The position numbers were made by a program, and so were the translations under genes. The notes under the pieces are model-generated. The model had not been told where the DNA came from and did not search any database. It saw only the letters and a list, made by a program, of their open reading frames with translations. DNA of 64,000 bases from Lacisediminihabitans sp040549525. Lineage in GTDB: Bacteria > Actinomycetota > Actinomycetes > Actinomycetales > Microbacteriaceae. The stretch is taken from the NCBI RefSeq assembly GCF_040549525.1, contig NZ_JBEPTM010000003.1, positions 354,180 to 418,179 on the forward strand, given 5' to 3'. Shown here piece after piece: positions 1-7,986 of the stretch; within the stretch, counting starts at the first letter, position 1, and each line of letters opens with the position of its first letter.

Positions 1-775
1 TGATCCGGCCGGTGACGGTGGCGAGACCGCGGCGGGAGAGCAGCCGGGTGAGGATGGTCGTGGCGCGGTTGGCCGCGCCGCTGATGACACTCGGCGGCGG
101 GTTGCGCCGATCCAGCGTCCTGAGGGCAAGTCCCACGACCTGGCTGGGGGTCTGGAAGGCGCCGACCCGGGCATCCGCTCCCGCGACGTCGAAGAATTCG
201 GTCCGGGTAGCGCCCGGGGACAGAGCGAGTACCTTCAGGCCGGAGCCTTTCGACTCGTACCAGAGCGCTTCGGTGAAGCTCAGCACGAATGCCTTGGTCG
301 CTCCGTAGACGGCCATCAACGGCACTGGCTGGTAGGCGCCGGTGCTCGCGATGTTCACGAGGGCACCGCGGCCGGAGGCGAGCAGCCGCGGGTAGAACCG
401 GCGGGTGAGGTCCACAAGTGCGCCGACGTTGAGGTCGATCTCCTCGGCGATACGGGCCGGATCTTCGTGCTCGAAGCGGTTGCGCGTCGCGAAGCCCGCG
501 TTGTTCACGAGGGAGTCGATCGTGAGGCCGAGCGAGTCGATCCGCTCGGCCAGCTGGGTCGCCGCGGCGGGGCGGGAGAGATCCGCGGCGAGGACAGTGA
601 CAGCGACGCCGTGCTCCGAGCGCAATTCGGCGGCGAGCGTCTCGAGCCGGTCGAGCCGTCGCGCGACGAGCACGAGGTCGGCTCCGCGGGCGGCGAGCTG
701 GCGGGCGAACTCCTCGCCGAGTCCGGAGCTCGCCCCGGTGATGAGGGCGGTGGTGGTGCGATGGTCGATGGGCAC
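1..775 (-). CDS. SDR-family short-chain dehydrogenase, 3' end beyond window
   Basis: Classical short-chain dehydrogenase/reductase. Reading from GTG 775 the protein begins VPIDHRTTTALITGASSGLG, with the TGxxxGxG nucleotide-binding motif at about residues 13-20. NNAG follows near residue 87 and YxxxK (YGATK) near residue 155, giving the Ser/Tyr/Lys active site; the Ser lies in NIASTGAY. An AGAAAGG ribosome site lies just upstream of the GTG. About 258 residues are inside the window and the stop lies left of base 1, so the protein is nearly complete. It is divergent from a TetR regulator that probably controls it. Substrate unknown; NAD(P)-dependent oxidoreduction of a small carbonyl or alcohol is inferred from the family. 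Confidence 0.9.
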   Translation of the reverse strand, partial: MPIDHRTTTALITGASSGLGEEFARQLAARGADLVLVARRLDRLETLAAELRSEHGVAVTVLAADLSRPAAATQLAERIDSLGLTIDSLVNNAGFATRNRFEHEDPARIAEEIDLNVGALVDLTRRFYPRLLASGRGALVNIASTGAYQPVPLMAVYGATKAFVLSFTEALWYESKGSGLKVLALSPGATRTEFFDVAGADARVGAFQTPSQVVGLALRTLDRRNPPPSVISGAANRATTILTRLLSRRGLATVTGRI

Positions 776-808
776 GGGGGACCTTTCTGGATGAACGGGT
801 GTTTACTC

Positions 809-822
809 ATGTAGGTTTACAT
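809..822. promoter_or_regulatory. Inverted repeat between SDR gene and tetR, candidate operator
   Basis: ATGTA-GGTT-TACAT is an inverted repeat with 5-bp arms in the 78-bp divergent intergenic region. A second GTTTAC lies 12-13 bp to the left and outer GTGT/ACAC bases are also symmetric. The position between divergent SDR and TetR genes fits a TetR operator controlling both; binding is inferred. Confidence 0.4.
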
Positions 823-853
823 ATGTACACTCGAATGTCCAGTGAGAGAACCG

Positions 854-1450
854 ATGACCAAACGCGAGCCGAACGCCCGGGGCGAAGGCGACCAGCTGCG
901 GCGCGATCTCGTGGATGCCGCGAGCCGGCTCCTGCTCAGCCCGCAGTCGATCGCGCTTCCCAGTCTTCGCGCCGTCGCCCGCGCCTGCTCGGTGTCGCCC
1001 GCCGCGGTCTATCTTCATTTCGCGTCGCAGCAGGCGCTCATCTCCGCGGTGATCGATGCGCAGCTCGACCGGTTGAGCGAGCACATCCGGGCACGAATGG
1101 CCGGCCTCGAAGCGCCATCAGAGCGGCTGGATGCGCTCGCCGCCGGCTACGTGGAATGGGGGCTCGCCCACGCCGGTGGCTACCAGCTGCTGTTCGAGAG
1201 CGCCGACCGGCTCGAGATCCCGGAGCACTCCGACGACGATGATCGCTGGGATCTCATCCACAATGCCGCCGCGCTCGTGATCGCGGCCGGCGGGATCGGG
1301 CCGGACGAGGCATCCGTCGTCGCGTTCCGGCTCTGGGCCGCCCTGCACGGGATCGTGTCGCTGCGTCTCCACAAGTCCGACGTTCTCTGGCCGACCACGG
1401 TCGAGCACGAGACACGCCTCGTCGTCGCGCGACTGTCGCGCGGCGACTGA
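854..1450 (+). CDS. TetR/AcrR-family transcriptional regulator
   Basis: Protein of about 198 residues with an N-terminal TetR helix-turn-helix: LRAVARACSVSPAAVYLHF matches the core in which the recognition helix follows the turn and ends in Y-x-HF. The C-terminal half is helical and variable, as expected for a ligand-sensing and dimerisation domain. ATG 854 (MTKREPN) was chosen over GTG 842 because GAGAGAA precedes it at a reasonable distance. It is divergent from the SDR gene, with an inverted repeat in the shared promoter region, so it is probably an autoregulated repressor of the SDR gene. Ligand unknown. Confidence 0.88.
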   Translation: MTKREPNARGEGDQLRRDLVDAASRLLLSPQSIALPSLRAVARACSVSPAAVYLHFASQQALISAVIDAQLDRLSEHIRARMAGLEAPSERLDALAAGYVEWGLAHAGGYQLLFESADRLEIPEHSDDDDRWDLIHNAAALVIAAGGIGPDEASVVAFRLWAALHGIVSLRLHKSDVLWPTTVEHETRLVVARLSRGD

Positions 1451-1543
1451 CGCCGCGCGCTCTGCCCACGGCGAACACGGCAGTTTCGTCCCCGAGCCTC
1501 CGATAGATTCGTCACCAGCGACAAACTGAAATGGAGCGCAACA

Positions 1544-2143
1544 ATGGCCCAACCGGCATTGGTCTCGAGCATCTTCGACCAACTCCTCAAGGACCGCATC
1601 ATCTGGCTTGGCTCAGAGGTGCGTGACGACAACGCCAACGAGATCTGCGCGAAGATCCTGCTGCTGGCGGCGGAGGACCCGAAGCGTGACATCTTCCTCT
1701 ACATCAACTCGCCCGGTGGATCGATCACCGCAGGCATGGCGATCTACGACACGATGAAGTTCGTGCCGAACGACATCGTCACCGTGGGCATCGGCATGGC
1801 GGCCTCGATGGGGCAGTTCCTGCTCTCCTCGGGCACCAAGGGCAAGCGGTACATCACCCCGAATGCGCGAGTGCTGTTGCACCAGCCGTCCGGTGGATTC
1901 GGTGGAACCTCCGCCGACATCCAGACGCAGGCCAACCTCATCCTCGACATGAAGAAGCGGATGGCGGAGCTCACCGCAGAACAGACGGGCAAGACGCCCG
2001 AGCAGATCATCATCGACGGCGACCGGGACAACTGGTTCACCGCACAGCAGGCCCTCGAGTACGGCTTCGTCGACCACCTGCGGGAGTTCGCCTCCGAGGT
2101 CATCGGCGGCGGCGGCACCGACGAGTCCGTTACCAAGAAGTAG
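1544..2143 (+). CDS. clpP1: ATP-dependent Clp protease proteolytic subunit 1
   Basis: Serine peptidase of family S14 that forms the degradation chamber for ClpX and ClpC. The 199-residue protein has the catalytic Ser at about residue 88 (GMAASMG), His at about 113 (LLHQPSGG) and Asp at about 162 (DRDNW). INSPGGS marks the oxyanion and handle region. It is the first gene of a two-gene operon; clpP2 starts 17 bp after its stop. In actinobacteria the ClpP1 and ClpP2 rings combine into one mixed tetradecamer that is usually essential. AUG start at 1544 is preceded by AAATGGAGCGCAACA, with GGAG as ribosome site. Confidence 0.97.
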   Translation: MAQPALVSSIFDQLLKDRIIWLGSEVRDDNANEICAKILLLAAEDPKRDIFLYINSPGGSITAGMAIYDTMKFVPNDIVTVGIGMAASMGQFLLSSGTKGKRYITPNARVLLHQPSGGFGGTSADIQTQANLILDMKKRMAELTAEQTGKTPEQIIIDGDRDNWFTAQQALEYGFVDHLREFASEVIGGGGTDESVTKK

Positions 2144-2159
2144 AGACAGGCACAGAGAC

Positions 2160-2825
2160 ATGGAATTCAACAACAACATGCCGACCGGGCTCGCCGGCCC
2201 GACGGCCGAGGCCCGCTACATCCTCCCCACCTTCGAGGAGCGCACGGCCTACGGCTACAAGCGCCAGGACCCCTACGCGAAGCTCTTCGAGGACCGCATC
2301 ATCTTCCTCGGTGTGCAGATCGACGACGCCTCGGCCGATGACGTGATGGCCCAGCTGCTCGTGCTCGAGAGCCAGGACCCCGACCGCGACATCGTGATGT
2401 ACATCAACTCACCCGGTGGCTCGTTCACCGCGATGACGGCGATCTACGACACGATGCAGTACGTGCGCCCGCAGATCCAGACCGTGGTGCTCGGCCAGGC
2501 GGCGTCTGCCGCCGCGGTCATCCTCGCGGCCGGAACCCCGGGAAAGCGCCTCGCGCTGCCGAACGCCCGCATCCTGATCCACCAGCCGTCCACGGGCGAC
2601 TCCGGTCGTGGCCAGGCTTCGGACATCGAGATCCAGGCCCGCGAGATCCTTCGCATGCGTTCCTGGCTCGAGGAGACGCTGTCGCGTCACTCGAACCGCA
2701 CCATGGAGCAGGTCAACAAGGACATCGACCGCGACAACATCCTGAGCGGAGAAGAGGCGCTGGCTTACGGCCTCGTCGACCAGGTGCTGACCTCGCGCAA
2801 GAACATCCCGGCGATCACCAAGTAG
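2160..2825 (+). CDS. clpP2: ATP-dependent Clp protease proteolytic subunit 2
   Basis: Second ClpP paralogue, 221 residues, with an N-terminal extension of about 20 residues over ClpP1 and a small insertion after the catalytic His. Catalytic residues are Ser about 116 (GQAASAA), His about 141 (LIHQPST) and Asp about 192 (DIDRDN). INSPGGS is shared with ClpP1. It is co-transcribed with clpP1 and followed by a strong hairpin, so clpX, which is farther downstream, needs its own promoter. It is expected to form a hetero-tetradecamer with ClpP1 in the cytoplasm. Confidence 0.97.
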   Translation: MEFNNNMPTGLAGPTAEARYILPTFEERTAYGYKRQDPYAKLFEDRIIFLGVQIDDASADDVMAQLLVLESQDPDRDIVMYINSPGGSFTAMTAIYDTMQYVRPQIQTVVLGQAASAAAVILAAGTPGKRLALPNARILIHQPSTGDSGRGQASDIEIQAREILRMRSWLEETLSRHSNRTMEQVNKDIDRDNILSGEEALAYGLVDQVLTSRKNIPAITK

Positions 2826-2848
2826 GCATCGCCCCGCAGGACAGGCGT

Positions 2849-2892
2849 CACACCACGAAGGGCCCGGAGAAATCCGGGCCCTTCGTGGTGTG
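2849..2892. terminator. Bidirectional hairpin terminator
   Basis: A perfect stem of about 20 bp (CACACCACGAAGGGCCCGGA on the left arm) closes a GAAA tetraloop. It lies between the convergent clpP2 and copC genes and can act for both strands. No long U-tract follows, as is common in high-GC actinobacteria. Confidence 0.85.
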
Positions 2893-2904
2893 CCGCCTGT
2901 ACCG

Positions 2905-3549
2905 CTAGGCGCTGGGCTCCTTCTGTCGACCCGTGCTCTTTCGACCCGTGGCCACGAGGGTGACGATCACCGCTGCGGCCACCGCGAGGAACGCGCCACC
3001 CACCCACAGCACGGTACTCAATGTGCCGGTGTCGACCGTGGCCGCTCCGGTGGTGCCGGATCCCGCCGCGGGCTTGGTGTTCACCGAGGCGGTGCCGTTG
3101 CAGTCCGGCACTGCCGCGGCGCCGGGTGAGGGCGTGAAACCGACGGGTGGCTGCCAGGTGAACCCATAACTGTCCGACACGGTGTGGCCATCGGTCGAGA
3201 CTGCCTGCCAGGTCACGGTGTAGGTGCCGGCTGCGCCGAGGGATGCTGCCGTAGACATCTCCGGCCCCTCGACGCTCACGCACCCGTCGCCGTAGTACTT
3301 TCCGGCGCTGTCCGTCACCTGCAGGCCGAAGCCCGCGCCGTTGCCGTCGATGTTCAGCAGGATGTCGTTGGTCGTGATCACGAAATCCTTCGGCAGCGCG
3401 GTGAGCGTCTCACCTGCCTTCGGAGTGGATGACACCAGGTAGTTGTGCGCCTGGGCCGGGGTGACCGCGCCGACAACGGGCACCGCCGCTCCCAGCATCG
3501 CCGCGAGTGCGACGAGCATCACCAGGGGGAGCCGGGAGCGACGTGCCAT
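2905..3549 (-). CDS. copC: CopC-domain copper resistance protein, membrane anchored
   Basis: Protein of 214 residues with an N-terminal signal peptide ending near AQAHN, so the mature protein would start with the His-containing CopC N-terminus that ligates Cu(II) in the family. A CopC beta-sandwich follows (SSTPKAGETL, GTYTVTWQAVSTDGHTVSDS). The TDGH motif supplies a further conserved metal ligand. A C-terminal membrane helix (about residues 182-202) and a basic tail anchor it to the outer face of the membrane. It is the last gene of a three-gene operon with a YcnI protein (3-bp gap) and a membrane protein, an arrangement typical of copper-uptake or copper-buffering loci. Confidence 0.9.
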   Translation of the reverse strand: MARRSRLPLVMLVALAAMLGAAVPVVGAVTPAQAHNYLVSSTPKAGETLTALPKDFVITTNDILLNIDGNGAGFGLQVTDSAGKYYGDGCVSVEGPEMSTAASLGAAGTYTVTWQAVSTDGHTVSDSYGFTWQPPVGFTPSPGAAAVPDCNGTASVNTKPAAGSGTTGAATVDTGTLSTVLWVGGAFLAVAAAVIVTLVATGRKSTGRQKEPSA

Positions 3550-3552
3550 GGT

Positions 3553-4287
3553 TTAGACCGTACCCTTGCGTCGCAGGGTGACGACGGAGAGCACCACAGC
3601 CACCGCCCCGACGACGAGGCCGCCGATGCCGAGCACGCGAGCGAGAGTGTCGCTCGACGATGCCGATGACGATGCCGATGACGATGATGCGGCCGTGGTT
3701 GCCGCATCGTGCGATGCCGGCGGAGCCGAGACGGCATCCGCATCGTGCTCGGCCACCGGCTTGTCATTCACGAAGAGCACGGGGGACGGGAGGTCCGCGC
3801 CCTCAGCGGTTCCGGCCCACTTGACCACCGATCCGTCGCTGTACGTCTGCAGCGTGTTGAGCACGATCTTGCCGGTGTCGGGCACGGCCCCGACGGAGAG
3901 CGTGAACTCGCGGATCTCCCGCGGCTTGATCTCCGAACCGGGTTGCGCGGTCCAGATGACCTTCGTGACGGCCTCGGTGATCGTCGTCTTAGCCACCTTC
4001 ACCGGCTTCGGAAGAGTTTCGGTCACCAACTCGGTGTCCCACCCGGGCACCGCCAGGTAACTCACGCTCGGGAATGGTGTCGCGGCCGGGATATCGACCT
4101 CGACCTTCGTCGTCGCCGCGGTCGCGGATTCCGTCGGCACGCGGAACGTGATGTCCGCATAGGTTCCCGCGGCGGCAGTGTTGGGCGTCACTTCCACGTG
4201 TGCGCTGGCGGCCAGCGGCGCGGCGAGGGCGAGCAGCGCTCCGGCGCCGACGGCGACGGTCGCGGAGATCAGGGTTCTCTTGTTCAT
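3553..4287 (-). CDS. YcnI-family (DUF1775) copper-binding membrane-anchored protein
   Basis: Protein of about 244 residues with signal peptide MNKRTLISATVAVGAGALLA... cleaved after ASA. The mature N-terminus begins HVEVTPN, with the exposed His that YcnI proteins use to bind copper. The DUF1775 domain covers roughly residues 30-175 and includes PFPSVSYLAVPGW and IWTAQPGSEI. A low-complexity Ala/Ser linker leads to a C-terminal membrane helix (about residues 217-238) and a basic tail. Start 4287 was chosen because the signal peptide begins there; the open frame runs on upstream without recognisable similarity. It is followed 3 bp later by copC. Confidence 0.88.
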   Translation of the reverse strand: MNKRTLISATVAVGAGALLALAAPLAASAHVEVTPNTAAAGTYADITFRVPTESATAATTKVEVDIPAATPFPSVSYLAVPGWDTELVTETLPKPVKVAKTTITEAVTKVIWTAQPGSEIKPREIREFTLSVGAVPDTGKIVLNTLQTYSDGSVVKWAGTAEGADLPSPVLFVNDKPVAEHDADAVSAPPASHDAATTAASSSSASSSASSSDTLARVLGIGGLVVGAVAVVLSVVTLRRKGTV

Positions 4288-4393
4288 GTCATTCCTTGGG
4301 TTCGTGACACCCGAATCCGCCGGAGCATCGCTCACGGGAAGTTCGGAACGGGCATCGAAAATGGTGGCCGCGCGGGCTGTGCCCGGCGGAAAT

Positions 4394-5014
4394 TCAGAGA
4401 CTGGCTGCGATTGCCGGTGGTCCGCGGTGTCGGTGGATCGAGAAGACGAGCGCGCGGGGAGTCGCCACGACATCCCGTGCCGCGCCGAGTGATCGGATGC
4501 CGGTCGGCGTCTCGACCGGCAGCACGGCATCCACGATTCGTGAGATGCAGAGCCGGGCGAGCCGCGCCAACGCCCAGAAGGCCCGCTCCCCGGAACTCAG
4601 GGCCGCGATGGTGACGATCGAGCCGATCGCGTGACCGATCCACATCGCCACGTCGGCATCCGCACTCATCGTGGGGCTCGCGGATGTCGCGGAGCCGAGT
4701 TGCAGCACCATCGCGTCGCCGTGCTGCATGCCCGCTCCGGCCGGGGCCGTGCCACCGAGCGGAGCATCCGCGAGCAGGCTGAAGAGCCCGTGGAAGAGCA
4801 GTTGGCTCAGGCCGACGGCGATCGTGAGGCGAAGCAGCGACAGGGTCTTGCCGGCAAGCAGCACGCAGACGACGCCGGAGAAGGCGAGGCACAGGGCGAG
4901 GCCGGCTGTGGCCGGCAGCGTTCCACCGGCGAGGGCATGGGAGCACGCGGCGACACAGAGCGACACGATCGCAGCGATCCATCCGCGGGCGAATCGCGCC
5001 CATCTGGTGGTCAT
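4394..5014 (-). CDS. Integral membrane protein of copper operon
   Basis: Protein of about 206 residues with five or so hydrophobic helices. The first two (from about residue 7 and residue 37) are close together and a third ends near FHGLFSLLAD. A Met/His-containing segment GAGMQHGDAM lies in the middle and the C-terminal tail is basic. No named domain recognised. Start ATG 5014 gives a normal basic cytoplasmic N-terminus (MTTRWARFARGW). It leads a three-gene set followed by YcnI and CopC, so a role in copper handling is inferred from context only. Confidence 0.75.
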   Translation of the reverse strand: MTTRWARFARGWIAAIVSLCVAACSHALAGGTLPATAGLALCLAFSGVVCVLLAGKTLSLLRLTIAVGLSQLLFHGLFSLLADAPLGGTAPAGAGMQHGDAMVLQLGSATSASPTMSADADVAMWIGHAIGSIVTIAALSSGERAFWALARLARLCISRIVDAVLPVETPTGIRSLGAARDVVATPRALVFSIHRHRGPPAIAASL

Positions 5015-5247
5015 TCCTGCTCCCGGTCCGTCTGCCGTTCGGCTCCCGACAAGTCTAGATCGGCGGTGACACCCCCACGAACGAGGCGGCTCGCCGATGC
5101 CGAATTGCGTCATGGTGCGAACAGTGTCGTCTACTCGCGTTAGGCTCTGTATCTGACCCGCGGTCGTGTCAGACAACCCGCTGATTGCAGGGCTGCAGTC
5201 CCAGACAGCGGGGCACAGCACAGGCCGAGACCAGGAGGAGGCCGAGC

Positions 5248-6525
5248 ATGGCTCGAATAGGTGAGAGCGCCGATCTGCTCAAGTGTTCCTTCTGTGGCAA
5301 GAGCCAGAAGCAGGTTCAGCAACTGATCGCCGGTCCGGGCGTGTACATCTGCGACGAGTGCGTCGAGCTGTGCAACGAGATCATTGAGGAGCGCCTGGCC
5401 GAAGCCGGCGAGGAGTCCTCCAGCGAGTTCGAGCTTCCGAAGCCCCGCGAGATCTTCAACTTCCTCGAGGAATACGTGATCGGGCAGGAGGCCGCGAAGA
5501 AGGCGCTCTCGGTCGCCGTCTACAACCACTACAAGCGCATCCGCTCCCGCAACACGATCACCTCGGCGGATGCGGTGATCGACGATGTGGAGATCGCCAA
5601 GTCGAACATCCTGCTCATCGGTCCGACCGGTTGCGGCAAGACCTACTTGGCCCAGACTCTCGCGAAGCGACTCAATGTGCCCTTCGCCGTTGCGGATGCG
5701 ACGGCGCTGACCGAGGCCGGCTACGTCGGCGAAGACGTGGAGAACATCCTCCTCAAGCTGATCCAGGCTGCGGACTACGACGTGAAGCGCGCAGAGACCG
5801 GCATCATCTACATCGACGAGATCGACAAGATCGCCCGCAAGGCCGAGAACCCGTCCATCACGCGGGATGTCTCTGGCGAGGGCGTGCAGCAGGCCCTGCT
5901 CAAGATTCTCGAGGGCACGGTCGCCTCCGTTCCGCCACAGGGTGGCCGCAAGCATCCGCACCAGGAGTTCATCCAGGTCGACACCACCAACGTGCTCTTC
6001 ATCGTGGCCGGCGCGTTCGCCGGGCTCGAGGAGATCATCTCCCAGCGCGCGGGCAAGAAGGGAATCGGCTTCGGCGCCCCGCTGCACAGCAAGGGCGACG
6101 ATGTGAACCTGTTCGGCGAGGTGCTGCCGGAAGACCTGCACAAGTTCGGACTCATTCCCGAATTCATCGGCCGCCTCCCCGTTGTCGCGACAGTGACGCC
6201 GCTCGACCAGGTCGCGCTGATGGAGATCCTCACCAAGCCGAAGAACGCCCTGGTGCGCCAGTACCAGCGCATGTTCGACCTCGATGGCGTGATCCTCGAT
6301 TTCGAGCAGGATGCCCTCGAAGCCATCGCCGACCTCGCCGTGCTGCGCCAGACCGGCGCTCGCGGCCTGCGCTCGATCATGGAAGAGGTGCTCGGGCCGA
6401 TCATGTTCGACGTGCCGTCGAACGACGACATCGCCCGCGTGATCGTGACGAAGGCGGCGGTGCTCGAGAACGCGCTGCCGACGATCGTGAACCACAAGGC
6501 GCCACGCCAGGAGAAGTCGGCCTGA
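5248..6525 (+). CDS. clpX: ATP-dependent Clp protease ATP-binding subunit ClpX
   Basis: AAA+ unfoldase, 425 residues. The N-terminal zinc-binding domain has four Cys (CSFC at about residue 13 and CDEC at about 39). Walker A is GPTGCGKT (about residue 126), Walker B is IIYIDEID and the sensor-2 region is TGARGLRS. The pore loop GYVGEDVE and the IGF-type ClpP-docking loop KKGIGFGAP are present. It recognises tagged substrates, unfolds them and feeds ClpP1P2. Start 5248 is supported by AGGAGGAG 8 bp upstream. It is separated from clpP2 by the oppositely oriented copper operon; a TAGGCT at 5141-5146 is a possible -10 of its own promoter. Confidence 0.98.
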   Translation: MARIGESADLLKCSFCGKSQKQVQQLIAGPGVYICDECVELCNEIIEERLAEAGEESSSEFELPKPREIFNFLEEYVIGQEAAKKALSVAVYNHYKRIRSRNTITSADAVIDDVEIAKSNILLIGPTGCGKTYLAQTLAKRLNVPFAVADATALTEAGYVGEDVENILLKLIQAADYDVKRAETGIIYIDEIDKIARKAENPSITRDVSGEGVQQALLKILEGTVASVPPQGGRKHPHQEFIQVDTTNVLFIVAGAFAGLEEIISQRAGKKGIGFGAPLHSKGDDVNLFGEVLPEDLHKFGLIPEFIGRLPVVATVTPLDQVALMEILTKPKNALVRQYQRMFDLDGVILDFEQDALEAIADLAVLRQTGARGLRSIMEEVLGPIMFDVPSNDDIARVIVTKAAVLENALPTIVNHKAPRQEKSA

Positions 6526-6822
6526 TCCGATCGCGGTCGCTCGCCTCGGCCCACACACCGGGCGTCCACGGACACTCCGGACCGGCGCGCTCGCCCCGGT
6601 AGTCCGCGAACGCCCGGGGAGTGCCGCACTGCGTTGCCGGGCCACCGCACACCGCTCGCCAGCCACGGGCCACGGGTGCGGGATTGGCCGGGGACGCCGG
6701 CTCGCGCGCGCCCCTAGGCTGGGGGCATCATCCCCGACGAGAGAGCCCGATAGCCCATAGTCCAGCCGATCATCGCGGGGATCGTCGCCGCCATCACCGG
6801 GTTCTCGAGCTCGTTCGCCATC

Positions 6823-7923
6823 GTGCTCGCGGGGCTCGCCGCCGTCGGGGCCACCGAATCGCAATCGGCCTCGGGCCTGCTGGCGATCTGTGTCGTGCAG
6901 GGGCTGCTCTCGATCGTGCTGAGCGCCGTCTACCGCGTTCCGGTGAAGTTCGCCTGGAGCACCCCGGGGGCCGCGCTGCTCGTCGCGACGGCGGGCGTGA
7001 CCGGGCGGTTCGCCGAGGCGATCGCGGCCTTCATCGTCGCGGCGACCCTCATCGTGCTGGTCGGACTCTGGCCGGCCCTGGAGAGGCTCATCGGGCGGAT
7101 CCCACGACCCGTATCCAGCGCCATGCTCGCCGGCATCCTGCTGCCGCTCTGCCTTGCCCCGGTGAAGGCCGCCGTCGCGATCCCGCTGCTCGCGATCCCG
7201 GTAATCCTGGTCTGGCTCCTGCTGTACCGGCTGTCCCCGCGCTGGGCGGTGCCCGCGGCGATAGTGCTGGCCGGGATTCTGCTCGCGGTCACCGCGGGGG
7301 ACGGATGGCTCGCCGGTGCGCACCTCGCGCCGCAACTCGTCTTCGTGGCGCCGGTCTTCGATCCTCTCGTCGTCGTGAGTCTCGCGATCCCGCTGTTCAT
7401 CGTCACGATGGCCGGACAGAACATTCCGGGCGCCGCCATTCTCAACAACTTCGGCTATCGTGCGCCGGTGCGCTCGGCGCTCGTCTCATCGGGGGTGATG
7501 TCCGGCGTCGGGGCACTCTTCGGGGGGATCACCGTCAACTTCGCGGCGCTCACGCAGGCGCTGACGGCCGGTCCGGAGGCATCCCCCGACCGGACGAAGC
7601 GCTGGATCGCTCCCGTCGCGGCCGGGGTCACCTACATCGCGCTCGGCATGCTCGCCGGGGTCGCGACGGCTTTCGTTTCCGCGTCGCCGCCCCTGCTGAT
7701 CGAGGCTGTGGCGGGGCTCGCGCTGCTCAGCGCGCTGATCGGTGCGGTCGTGGCTGCGGTGGAGGATGCGGCACACCGACTCGCGGCGATCCTCACCTTC
7801 CTGGTGACGGCATCCGGGATCGTCGTCGGGGGAGTCGGATCGGCCTTCTGGGGACTGCTGGTGGGGGCACTGGTGCTGCTCTGGCTGGGCTGGCGCAGAA
7901 GAGAGGCATCACCGCGCGCGTGA
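6823..7923 (+). CDS. BenE-family benzoate/H+ symporter-like transporter, start codon unclear
   Basis: Polytopic membrane protein with about 11-12 helices and the BenE signatures STPGAALL and FGGITVNFAALTQAL. BenE proteins take up benzoate with protons; the substrate here is inferred. GTG 6823 is the first standard start available, but similarity to BenE continues upstream in the same frame (VQPIIAGIVAAITGFSSSFA), back to codon 6760. A stop lies at 6751-6753 and the codon where a Met would be expected, 6757-6759, reads ATA. A GAGAGAG ribosome-like site sits at about 6740. So either ATA serves as start, or the start has been lost or misread and the product is truncated through its first helix. 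Confidence 0.78.
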   Translation: MLAGLAAVGATESQSASGLLAICVVQGLLSIVLSAVYRVPVKFAWSTPGAALLVATAGVTGRFAEAIAAFIVAATLIVLVGLWPALERLIGRIPRPVSSAMLAGILLPLCLAPVKAAVAIPLLAIPVILVWLLLYRLSPRWAVPAAIVLAGILLAVTAGDGWLAGAHLAPQLVFVAPVFDPLVVVSLAIPLFIVTMAGQNIPGAAILNNFGYRAPVRSALVSSGVMSGVGALFGGITVNFAALTQALTAGPEASPDRTKRWIAPVAAGVTYIALGMLAGVATAFVSASPPLLIEAVAGLALLSALIGAVVAAVEDAAHRLAAILTFLVTASGIVVGGVGSAFWGLLVGALVLLWLGWRRREASPRA

Positions 7924-7986
7924 GTGACACCCGCGCTCTAACGTTCGGGCGCGGGCGCCCCTCTGGCGCGTTGTGGCTCTCTCGCC

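Noticed and set aside
1451..1543. ClgR-type box before clpP1
   Set aside because: Only one possible half site (GCGAAC at about 1468) is visible; the second half is not convincing.
5140..7335. 731-codon open frame on the minus strand opposite clpX and the BenE gene
   Set aside because: It is antisense to a clear clpX and is Asp/Arg/Gly-rich without any family resemblance; typical shadow frame in high-GC DNA.
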